Source: an uncultured Lachnospiraceae bacterium (GTDB lineage Bacteria; Bacillota; Clostridia; Lachnospirales; Lachnospiraceae). Taken from it: a stretch of DNA of 15,738 nucleotides. The notes beneath the pieces are model-generated. The model was not told the DNA's origin. It made no database searches and saw only the letters and a program-made list of their open reading frames with translations. The first letter of the stretch is position 1. Every line of letters starts with the position of its first letter. A program made the translations under genes and the position numbers. Location: the NCBI GenBank assembly GCA_910588125.1, contig CAJUPI010000070.1, positions 1 through 15,738 on the forward strand, written 5' to 3'. Positions 6,147 through 12,265 of this stretch are shown piece after piece.

Positions 6147-7658
6147 ATGAAAGAGAAAAAGCAGATTCAGATGCCACATACCTATGTAATCATTTTTGGG
6201 GTGATTTTACTGGCGGCAATTTTGACGATGTTTGTGCCTCTGGGAAAATATGAGACCCGGGAGATTACCTACATGATGAATGGAGCCGAAAAGAGCCGGA
6301 CCGTATTGGATCCGGAAAGCTTTGAGTATGTGCTGGATGAGAACGGCAATCGGGTCACGAAGATTGCCCCATTGTTTGGCACAGAGGATTTTGGCGGGCA
6401 GGGCATTTTAAACTATGTGTTCGAGGGATTGACTACCGGGGATAAGAATGGTACGGCCGTAGGGATTATCGCGTTTATCCTGGTGGTGGGCGGTGCTTTT
6501 GGGATCGTGTTGCGTACCGGTGCCGTGGAGAGCGGTATTATGCGGGTGATTGATTTGACAAACGGGAAGGAAATCCTGCTGATTCCGATTTTGATTACCT
6601 TGTTTTCCCTGGGCGGAGCTGTGTTTGGCATGGGGGAGGAAGCGATTCCCTTTGTGATGATCCTGGTGCCGATGTTTATCGCTATGGGGTATGATGCCGT
6701 TGTGGGGATCATGTGCTCGTATGTGGCGACGCAGATCGGGTTCGGTTCTTCCTGGCAGAATCCCTTCGGGCTGGCGGTGGCGCAGGGGGTGGCCGGCGTG
6801 CCGGTGATGTCGGGGGCCTGGTTCAGGATTCCGATGTGGATTTTCTTTACCGTACTGGCTTCTGCTTTTACTATGCGCTATGCCATGAAGATCAAGAAGA
6901 ATCCGCAAATGTCGGTGGCCTATGAATCGGATGAGGCATATCGTACGGAATTTGCCAGGAACGGCCGGGAATTACCGCCTTTTACCCTGGGGCATAAGCT
7001 GGTTTTACTGACCATCGCTGTCTGTATGGCGTGGACGATCTGGGGAGTCGTGGCAAAGGGATATTATATTCCGGAAATCGCTTCACAGTTCTTTGTGATG
7101 GGGCTGGTGGCCGGGATTATCGGAGTGGTATTCCATTTAAATGATATGGGGCTGAACGATATTCCGAAATCTTTTGACCGGGGGGCGGCGGATCTGCTGG
7201 GTGCCGCTATGTGTGTCGGTATGGCGCAGGGAATCATCATTATCCTGGGCGGCACGAGTGCCACGGATGGCACGGTTTTGAACACGATTTTGCATGGAAT
7301 CAGTGAGGGGATGAAGAATTTCCCGCCAGTGGTATCGGCATGGCTGATGTATATATTCCAGTCCGTGTTTAATTTCTTCGTTGTGTCTGGTTCGGGGCAG
7401 GCGGCATTGACGATGCCGGTGATGGCGCCGTTGGCAGATCTGGTAGGTGTGGAACGGCAGGTGGCAGTGGTTGCCTATCAGCTGGGTGACGCATTTACCA
7501 ATTTTATCGTACCGACCTCCGGCTGTTTGCTCGGCGCTTTGGCGGCGGCCAGGCTGGACTGGGGAAAATGGGCGAAGTTCCAGATAAAATTCCAGGCGGT
7601 GTTATTTGTGTGTGCATCCGTGGTCGTGGTACTGGCTGTGGTGATCGGTTTGGCATAG
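6147..7658 (+). CDS. YfcC-family integral membrane transporter
   Basis: This is a 503-residue polytopic inner-membrane permease of the YfcC family (ion transporter superfamily, near DcuC and ArcD-type carriers). The start KKQIQMPHTYVIIF is diagnostic, and length matches E. coli YfcC (about 506). TM1 is at about residues 12-32. A soluble loop follows (about 33-90), then many hydrophobic segments, including GGAVFGMGEEAIPF, SYVATQIGFGSSWQNPFG and a C-terminal AFTNFIVPTSG re-entrant-like motif. I chose ATG at 6147 (AAGGAG 12 bases upstream, GGGA closer) because the family starts at the KKxxMPHTY block. ATG at 6102 overlaps the iadA stop but has a poor ribosome site. Substrate is not known from sequence. 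Coupling to iadA suggests beta-aspartyl dipeptides or their amino acid products. Confidence 0.9.
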   Translation: MKEKKQIQMPHTYVIIFGVILLAAILTMFVPLGKYETREITYMMNGAEKSRTVLDPESFEYVLDENGNRVTKIAPLFGTEDFGGQGILNYVFEGLTTGDKNGTAVGIIAFILVVGGAFGIVLRTGAVESGIMRVIDLTNGKEILLIPILITLFSLGGAVFGMGEEAIPFVMILVPMFIAMGYDAVVGIMCSYVATQIGFGSSWQNPFGLAVAQGVAGVPVMSGAWFRIPMWIFFTVLASAFTMRYAMKIKKNPQMSVAYESDEAYRTEFARNGRELPPFTLGHKLVLLTIAVCMAWTIWGVVAKGYYIPEIASQFFVMGLVAGIIGVVFHLNDMGLNDIPKSFDRGAADLLGAAMCVGMAQGIIIILGGTSATDGTVLNTILHGISEGMKNFPPVVSAWLMYIFQSVFNFFVVSGSGQAALTMPVMAPLADLVGVERQVAVVAYQLGDAFTNFIVPTSGCLLGALAAARLDWGKWAKFQIKFQAVLFVCASVVVVLAVVIGLA

Positions 7659-7675
7659 TATCCACGAAGTTTTAC

Positions 7676-7704
7676 TTGAATTTCTCAGACAATTCTACTA
7701 TAAT
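7676..7704 (+). promoter_or_regulatory. Sigma-A-type promoter upstream of glgX
   Basis: TTGAAT at 7676-7681 and TATAAT at 7699-7704 are separated by exactly 17 bases, a near-consensus vegetative promoter. Transcription should begin near 7711, upstream of the hairpin at 7746-7787. Confidence 0.75.
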
Positions 7705-7745
7705 TTAGAAAAAGAGATTTGTCAGAACTATAACAATTAAGAAGA

Positions 7746-7787
7746 GGTATGCTGACAGAGGAAGAATATGCCAGCATACCCTTTTTG
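7746..7787 (+). terminator. Intrinsic terminator between yfcC-type gene and glgX, possibly an attenuator
   Basis: GGTATGCTG at 7746-7754 pairs perfectly with CAGCATACC at 7772-7780 and is followed by CTTTTTG. It lies about 35 bases downstream of the predicted start of the 7676-7704 promoter, so it would stop that transcript early as well as ending the iadA-permease operon. TGTCAG at 7720-7725 can pair with CTGACA at 7752-7757, overlapping the terminator's left arm, so a weak antiterminator fold is possible. Confidence 0.75.
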
Positions 7788-7840
7788 TTTCAGGATCCAT
7801 GGTTTTGTCAGGAATTTTTGGAGTGGAGGAAGGAGCTGTT

Positions 7841-9970
7841 ATGGAAAAAAGGAAAGCGATCGAGAAAGAGGAAGTAAAGCAAAAAGAGCCAATCAGTGAG
7901 CTGACCCTGCCTCGTACGATTCATCTGGTTCCGATGGATCGGATTGCAGGATTTGATGTGCGTCCGGGGTTTTATGAAACGAACGGAGCCACGGCTATTC
8001 CGGGCGGGGTGAACTTTACCGTGTATTCTCATGGGGCGACATCCATTGAGCTTTTGCTGTTTCACCGGATGGAAGAGGAGCCGTTTGCCGTGTTGCCGTT
8101 TCCTCAGCACTATCGCATCGGCAATGTCTATTCTATGATTGTGTTTAAGTTAAATATCGAAGAATTTGAATATGCTTACCGGGTGGATGGACCTTATGAT
8201 CCCAAAAAGGGACTTATTTTTGATAAGACAAAATATTTGCTGGATCCTTATGCCAAGGCAGTTACCGGGCAGAGCCAGTGGGGAGATTCCTCCCCGGGGG
8301 AGCAGCATTATAAAGCGAGGGTGGTAAAGGATGACTTTGACTGGGAGGATATGCGTCCGCCGCTGCTGCCAATGGAGGATCTGGTGATCTATGAGCTGCA
8401 TGTGCGGGGGTTTACCATGGACAAATCTTCCGGGGTTTTTCATCCTGGTACGTTTGCCGGGCTTTTGGAGAAGCTGCCTTACTTAAAGGAATTGGGAGTC
8501 AATGTGGTAGAGCTGATGCCGATCTTTGAATTTGATGAGATGCAGGATTACCGCGAGGTGAACGGAGAGAAGCTCTACAATTACTGGGGATACAATACTG
8601 TCAGCTTTTTTGCCCCGAATACCAGCTATACGGCCAGCCGGGAATATAACCGGGAGGGCAATGAACTGAAGCGCCTGATTCGGGAGTTCAACCAGAACGG
8701 GATCGAGGTCTATCTGGACGTGGTATTCAATCACACGGCGGAGGGCAATGAACAGGGGCCGTTCTTCTCCTTCAAAGGCTTTGATAACAATATCTATTAT
8801 CTGTTGACGCCGGAGGGATATTACTACAATTTCAGCGGCTGTGGCAATACTTTAAACTGCAATCACCCGATTGTACATCAGATGATTTTGAATTGCCTGC
8901 GCTATTGGGTGACCACATACCGGATCAATGGATTCCGGTTCGATCTGGCCTCTATTTTGGGACGCAATGAAGACGGGACGCCGATGAATAAGCCGCCGCT
9001 TTTGCAGTCTCTGGCCTTTGACCCGATTTTAGGAGATGTAAAATTGATCGCTGAGGCATGGGATGCAGTGGGGCTTTATCAGGTGGGGTCGTTTCCCTCC
9101 TGGAACCGCTGGGCAGAGTGGAATGGCAGATACCGCGATGACATGCGCCGGTATCTGAAGGGAGATGAGGGCTTTGCCCAGGCAGCAGCACTGCGGATGG
9201 TGGGCTCCCGGGATATTTATGAGGTGAGTACCAGAAAAAACGCTTCTGTGAATTTCATTACCTGTCATGACGGTTTTACTCTCTATGATATGTTTTCTTA
9301 CAATAAGAAGCATAATGAGAAGAACGGCTGGAATAATACCGATGGAGCAAATGACAACAATAGCTGGAATTGCGGAGCAGAGGGAGAGACGAAGGATCCG
9401 GCAATCCTTGATTTGCGTCATCAGATGATGCGCAATGCTTTTGCTGTGTTAATGTGCAGTCGTGGGATTCCTATGTTCCTGGCCGGAGATGAGTTTGGAA
9501 ACACCCAATTTGGCAATAATAACGCCTACTGCCAGGATAATATCACCTCTTGGCTGGATTGGGGCCAGCTAGAAAAAAACAGGGATATTTTTGAGTTTTT
9601 TAAATATATGATTTCGTTTCGTAAGGAGCACCGGGTGCTGCGTGCCAATATCAGCGACGGCGCCTGTGGATTCCCGGATGTGAGCTTTCACGGGGAGAAA
9701 CCATGGCGGGGGAATTTTGCCCGGCATGAGCGCTATGTCGGTGTCCTGTTTGCCGGAGAGGATGAAAACGGTATGGCGGATATTGTCTATGTGGCATCCA
9801 ATGCATATTGGGAGAGCATAGAAGTCCTGCTGCCTGCATTGCCGGAACGGATGCATTGGGAGCTGGTGACGGATACTTGGGAGAAGGCGCTTTTTTCACC
9901 GAGGAGGGAGAAGGATTCCTTCCGGATTCAGCCCCGCAGCGTACGGGTGTTAGTAGCGAGGAAAGGCTGA
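7841..9970 (+). CDS. glgX: Glycogen debranching enzyme, GH13 isoamylase/GlgX type
   Basis: This 709-residue cytoplasmic enzyme should hydrolyse alpha-1,6 branch points in glycogen or limit dextrins. After a charged Lys/Glu-rich N-terminus it has a CBM48-like beta domain (about 40-160, with AYRVDGPYDP), then the GH13 barrel with its four signature regions: DVVFNHT (293-299), GFRFDLAS with nucleophile Asp368, IAEAWD with acid/base Glu405, and FITCHDGFTLYD with His476 and Asp477. A C-terminal beta domain follows. ATG at 7841 is preceded by GGAGGAAGGAG, spaced 5 bases. An upstream in-frame start at 7799 adds 14 residues without a ribosome site. All catalytic residues are present. No other glycogen genes lie in the window. 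Isoamylase versus GlgX naming cannot be settled by eye. Confidence 0.93.
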   Translation: MEKRKAIEKEEVKQKEPISELTLPRTIHLVPMDRIAGFDVRPGFYETNGATAIPGGVNFTVYSHGATSIELLLFHRMEEEPFAVLPFPQHYRIGNVYSMIVFKLNIEEFEYAYRVDGPYDPKKGLIFDKTKYLLDPYAKAVTGQSQWGDSSPGEQHYKARVVKDDFDWEDMRPPLLPMEDLVIYELHVRGFTMDKSSGVFHPGTFAGLLEKLPYLKELGVNVVELMPIFEFDEMQDYREVNGEKLYNYWGYNTVSFFAPNTSYTASREYNREGNELKRLIREFNQNGIEVYLDVVFNHTAEGNEQGPFFSFKGFDNNIYYLLTPEGYYYNFSGCGNTLNCNHPIVHQMILNCLRYWVTTYRINGFRFDLASILGRNEDGTPMNKPPLLQSLAFDPILGDVKLIAEAWDAVGLYQVGSFPSWNRWAEWNGRYRDDMRRYLKGDEGFAQAAALRMVGSRDIYEVSTRKNASVNFITCHDGFTLYDMFSYNKKHNEKNGWNNTDGANDNNSWNCGAEGETKDPAILDLRHQMMRNAFAVLMCSRGIPMFLAGDEFGNTQFGNNNAYCQDNITSWLDWGQLEKNRDIFEFFKYMISFRKEHRVLRANISDGACGFPDVSFHGEKPWRGNFARHERYVGVLFAGEDENGMADIVYVASNAYWESIEVLLPALPERMHWELVTDTWEKALFSPRREKDSFRIQPRSVRVLVARKG

Positions 9971-10004
9971 AGGCTCAAAATGCCATCCGGAAAGGAATGA
10001 ACAC

Positions 10005-10742
10005 ATGAAGACGATAGGGAAAAAGCTAATCAGGGTTACCGTTATGGCAATTGTGCTCTTGATGACAGGGATTTTGGCTATGGCGGACAATACTCAGGTA
10101 ATCTTAATCGGAGATGCGGCAAAGGAGGAGCGTGGCGTGCAAAAAGAGAGGATGGATGGCATTCCGCTTCCGGAAGAGACCCGGCAGCTGGTAATCGTAG
10201 CCGGATCGGGTATGGACAGTTCTCTTGTGGACGTGTCTTACTTAAAAAGGAATGAAAACGGCGTCTGGAAGGAAGAATTCTGTGTACCGGGCTTTTGCGG
10301 ATATTATGGAATGACGGACGACAAAAAGGAGGGGGACAGACGGACCCCGACAGGAATGTACAGTTTTGTGAGTGTTTTTGGGATTTTGCCGGATCCTGGC
10401 AGCCGGATGGCCTACCGGCAGGTAGAGGACGGTGATTTTTGGGTGGATGACAGCAACAGCCGCTATTATAATCAGCTGGTAAATGCCCGGGAGGTGGTTC
10501 CGGAATGGAATTCCGCCGAGGAGCTAATTCGTATTGAGCCGTCCTATCATTATGTGCTGGCTCTGGATTACAACACTGCAGAACGCGTTCCCGGCAAGGG
10601 ATCGGCAATTTTTTTGCATGGCACAGATCCGAGAAAAACCTGGACAGAGGGGTGTATCGCGATTCCGGAAGAACAGGTAAAGCTGTTGGTACAGGAATTG
10701 GACAGTACGGCAAGGATTGTGATTCAGCCAAAAAACAGATAG
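10005..10742 (+). CDS. Secreted or membrane-anchored YkuD-type L,D-transpeptidase domain protein
   Basis: This 245-residue protein has an N-terminal signal or anchor segment (KKLIRVTVMAIVLLMTGILA, residues 6-25), so it should act outside the membrane on peptidoglycan. The catalytic domain shows GDRRTPTGMY at 110-119 and HGT (205-207) followed by TEGCIAI, with Cys217 the predicted nucleophile and His205 its partner. The usual SHGC motif reads TEGC here, closer to YafK-like members, so the exact reaction (3-3 cross-linking, carboxypeptidase or protein attachment) is uncertain. The start lies 34 bases after the debranching gene, with GGAAAGGAA upstream, suggesting co-transcription. The gene ends at a hairpin shared with the convergent minus-strand gene. 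Confidence 0.85.
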   Translation: MKTIGKKLIRVTVMAIVLLMTGILAMADNTQVILIGDAAKEERGVQKERMDGIPLPEETRQLVIVAGSGMDSSLVDVSYLKRNENGVWKEEFCVPGFCGYYGMTDDKKEGDRRTPTGMYSFVSVFGILPDPGSRMAYRQVEDGDFWVDDSNSRYYNQLVNAREVVPEWNSAEELIRIEPSYHYVLALDYNTAERVPGKGSAIFLHGTDPRKTWTEGCIAIPEEQVKLLVQELDSTARIVIQPKNR

Positions 10743-10750
10743 AGCAGGGG

Positions 10751-10790
10751 AAAGCTGGCTGTCAGGAAGACCTGGCAGCCAGCTTTCTTG
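10751..10790. terminator. Bidirectional terminator between convergent genes
   Basis: AAAGCTGGCTG (10751-10761) pairs with CAGCCAGCTTT (10776-10786). Inside, CAGG (10763-10766) pairs with CCTG (10771-10774) around an AAGA loop, with one T-G opposition between, giving a 16-step hairpin. On the plus strand it is followed by CTTGC. On the minus strand the hairpin includes the last bases and stop codon of the gene at 10762-11049. U-tracts are weak on both sides. Confidence 0.7.
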
Positions 10791-11049
10791 CTATAAAACG
10801 AAGGGTTTCCAGTTTCTTTTTTTCATTGGGAGACATGCCGGAGGTAAGAACAGAGGCTAAAAGCTCGGCCTCGGAATCGGAAAAACGGATTCCTTTCTGG
10901 GCAGCATCTACCTGCATGGACATAAAGGCGGGGAGAAGCTGTTCTTTTGGCAGTTTGGTAATCTGATCTGCAAAAGCAGTAAGATAATCCAGTTTTTCTG
11001 GCGCCATTTGTTTCAGGCGAGGATCCTGTTTCCAGCTATCAGCAGTCAT
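10762..11049 (-). CDS. Small protein of unknown function, second gene of a minus-strand pair
   Basis: This 95-residue predicted soluble, mostly helical protein has no signal or membrane segment. Visible blocks are DPRLKQMAPEKLDYLTAFAD, KEQLLPAFMSMQVDA, a DSEAELLASVL helix and an MSPNEKKKLETLRF tail. The MSPxEKKKxE segment is reminiscent of small proteins seen in pairs in Clostridia, but I cannot name a family with certainty. The start is supported by AAAGGAG on the minus strand, 7-8 bases upstream of the ATG. It follows the gene at 11105-11443 with 55 bases between, and both use a nearly identical AAAGGAGCC site, so they probably form an operon. The final codon lies in the shared terminator hairpin. 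Confidence 0.78.
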   Translation of the reverse strand: MTADSWKQDPRLKQMAPEKLDYLTAFADQITKLPKEQLLPAFMSMQVDAAQKGIRFSDSEAELLASVLTSGMSPNEKKKLETLRFIARKLAARSS

Positions 11050-11104
11050 AAGAGGCTCCTTTCGTGTTATGTATGGGAATGGGAAGACGTAAAAGCCGTA
11101 CAGG

Positions 11105-11443
11105 TTATGTGGTCTGCATGGCCTGCAGCATGATTTGCAGATTCTCGATGGTTTCGATCAGCTCCCGCTCCCGGGAATTGGCATAAGGCTTGATCGCCTG
11201 CAGCATCTCGACGGGAGATGTTTTTCGTTCGCCGGCAGGATTGATGCTCATGGCAGATACTTCATTGCCGGAAAATAAACTCATGGTGCGGTTCAGCTCC
11301 TGCATTTTGATTACCATGGATAAAAAGCGTTGTACAGGCTGCTGCATATAAGGAATGGCCGCTTTTACCATTTGGAGATGGGGATCCGCGAGCAGATAGT
11401 CAAAGTCTGTCAGCCGGACATCCGTTCCTGTATCCTCGTTCAT
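11105..11443 (-). CDS. Small helical protein of unknown function, first gene of a minus-strand pair
   Basis: This 112-residue protein without signal peptide or membrane helix is predicted almost all-helical. Its layout is an acidic N-terminus, LLADPHLQMVKAAIPYMQQP, then FLSMVIKMQELNRTMSLF, a Gly/Ser/Pro-containing linker (NPAGERKTSP), and two more helices ending in IENLQIMLQAMQ. The methionine- and glutamine-rich amphipathic helices suggest an oligomerising or partner-binding protein. An AAAGGAGCC site lies 8 bases before the ATG. The gene is divergent from the small plus-strand ORF at 11539 across a symmetric promoter region, and is probably co-transcribed with the downstream 95-aa gene. Function unknown; a sporulation link is inferred only from the promoter and the neighbours. 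Confidence 0.8.
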   Translation of the reverse strand: MNEDTGTDVRLTDFDYLLADPHLQMVKAAIPYMQQPVQRFLSMVIKMQELNRTMSLFSGNEVSAMSINPAGERKTSPVEMLQAIKPYANSRERELIETIENLQIMLQAMQTT

Positions 11444-11469
11444 AAACGGCTCCTTTGCTTTTTTGAAAC

Positions 11470-11513
11470 AATATATGCGGGATTCAAGGAAAACATACCG
11501 GCTGCATATATTA
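11470..11513. promoter_or_regulatory. Mirror-image divergent promoter region with GCATATATT on both strands
   Basis: AATATATGC at 11470-11478 and GCATATATT at 11504-11512 are perfect inverted copies. Each reads as a -10-like GCATATATT towards its own gene, 26 bases before the ATG on each side (11443 and 11539). GCATATATTA on the plus strand fits the sigma-K-like gCATAnnnTA. On the minus strand GTATGTT lies 14 bases before CATATATT, a fair sigma-E-like arrangement. Alternatively the repeats bind a dimeric regulator. Confidence 0.4.
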
Positions 11514-11538
11514 ATTTTATCAGGAGGTTAATGAAATT

Positions 11539-11709
11539 ATGGCGATACGATTGATTATAGATGGGAATGCCGTATACGAAATTGATGAGGATTGCCAGGA
11601 ATGCCAGCAGCGAAAAAACGGTTCCCGAGGCCGGGGCGCCCGGGGAAGGTGCAGCAGCGCTGAAAAGGGAAAAACAGATAAGAAGACGGCAGAATACCAG
11701 AACGAATAA
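11539..11709 (+). CDS. Small 56-aa protein of unknown function, divergent from the minus-strand pair
   Basis: The N-terminus MAIRLIIDGNAVYEIDEDC looks like a compact beta-strand segment. It is followed by a Cys-containing, strongly basic low-complexity tail with RKNGSRGRGARGR and a Lys/Glu-rich end. AGGAGG at 11522-11527 lies 11 bases upstream, slightly long but a full consensus. An ATG at 11531 sits too close to it and is in a frame that stops after 8 codons. The opposite strand carries a longer hydrophobic frame (11440-11721), but it needs a TTG start without a ribosome site, so the plus-strand ORF is preferred. Four cysteines (19, 22, 38 and the nearby basic context) could bind metal or RNA; the Cys list beyond C19, C22 and one in GRCSS is not certain to matter. 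Function unknown. Confidence 0.62.
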   Translation: MAIRLIIDGNAVYEIDEDCQECQQRKNGSRGRGARGRCSSAEKGKTDKKTAEYQNE

Positions 11710-11729
11710 GACGGATGGCAATCCGGTAT

Positions 11730-11759
11730 AAAAAGAGATGCCCCCTCATTTGAGGGGGC
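11730..11759 (-). terminator. Intrinsic terminator of the Cys-rich protein gene
   Basis: GCCCCCTC (11740-11747) pairs perfectly with GAGGGGGC (11752-11759) around a four-base loop. Read on the minus strand the stem is followed by ATCTCTTTTT. It lies 8 bases past the stop codon at 11767. Confidence 0.85.
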
Positions 11760-11766
11760 GAAAACC

Positions 11767-12012
11767 TTAACAGAAGAAGCCGCCGCCACCGCAGCAGCAG
11801 AGAAGAAGGATGATCCAGATCCAGTCACAGCCATTTCCACAGCCGAAGCTGAAGCAATTATTATGTTCACATCCACATCCGCATCCGTTGTTGCCGCCAC
11901 CGCAGCAGCAGCACAGAATCAGAATCAGCCAGATAATATTGCCTCCGGATCCTCCTGCGTTACAATTGCAGTTGCAGTCACAGCCGCAGTTTGTTGCTGC
12001 CAAATCGCTCAT
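11767..12012 (-). CDS. Cys/Gly-rich small protein, chorion-class high-cysteine type
   Basis: This 81-residue protein has 19 cysteines and about 18 glycines. An N-terminal CGCDCNCNCN run is followed by two similar modules: a hydrophobic segment (NIIWLILIL, then WIWIILLL) and a CCCC/CCC-GGG run. The end is GGGGFFC. It resembles small Firmicutes proteins annotated as chorion-class high-cysteine proteins, whose function is not established. Disulfide- or metal-linked assembly, for example in a spore coat, is inference. GGAGGA lies 7 bases before the ATG on the minus strand. A strong terminator follows. A sigma-K-like promoter (12042-12070) precedes it, which would fit late mother-cell expression. 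The hydrophobic segments could alternatively insert into a membrane. Confidence 0.8.
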   Translation of the reverse strand: MSDLAATNCGCDCNCNCNAGGSGGNIIWLILILCCCCGGGNNGCGCGCEHNNCFSFGCGNGCDWIWIILLLCCCGGGGFFC

Positions 12013-12041
12013 ACCAATTCCTCCAATAATTATTTACAATT

Positions 12042-12070
12042 CATCATATGTCGGGCTGCATGTCACTGTT
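12042..12070 (-). promoter_or_regulatory. Possible sigma-K-like promoter of the Cys-rich gene
   Basis: On the minus strand AACA (12070-12067) matches the sigma-K -35 pattern (A/C)AC(A/C). It is followed after 16 bases by CATATGATG (12050-12042), one base from CATAnnnTA. The ATG lies 29 bases downstream with its GGAGGA site between. Pattern match only. Confidence 0.42.
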
Positions 12071-12196
12071 TCCGGTTTTTTGGAAAGTTTTTGGAAAGAT
12101 TTGTTTTACCGAAAAGCTGTACAAGAGAATCGGCGGAGATTACTAAAAAATTATGGATAATTTTATAAAAAATCTCATTTCTTTTTCATCAAAGTA

Positions 12197-12205
12197 TGTT
12201 ATACT
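12197..12205 (+). promoter_or_regulatory. Extended -10 promoter of the VanW-domain gene
   Basis: TGTTATACT combines a TG extension (12197-12198) with the -10 hexamer TATACT (12200-12205). The -35 region is only T-rich. The start codon is about 60 bases downstream. The rest of 12071-12196 is AT-rich and I see nothing else in it. Confidence 0.55.
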
Positions 12206-12265
12206 CATATAGGTGTAAAAAATAGAAGTCCTCAGGGATTTTATGATAGAGAACAGGTGGATATT

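Noticed and set aside
7718..7727. TTTGTCAGAA as a Spo0A-like box downstream of the glgX promoter
   Set aside because: It has a mismatch to TTTGTCRAA and is a short motif in AT-rich DNA; the TGTCAG part is better explained as a possible pairing partner of the terminator arm.
11440..11721. Minus-strand 93-aa hydrophobic open frame
   Set aside because: It needs a TTG start without a ribosome site and overlaps the better supported plus-strand ORF at 11539-11709, which has a full AGGAGG.
11810..12160. Plus-strand open frame rich in Gln/Pro/His
   Set aside because: It is the antisense shadow of the Cys/Gly-rich gene, whose ribosome site and terminator are clear on the minus strand.
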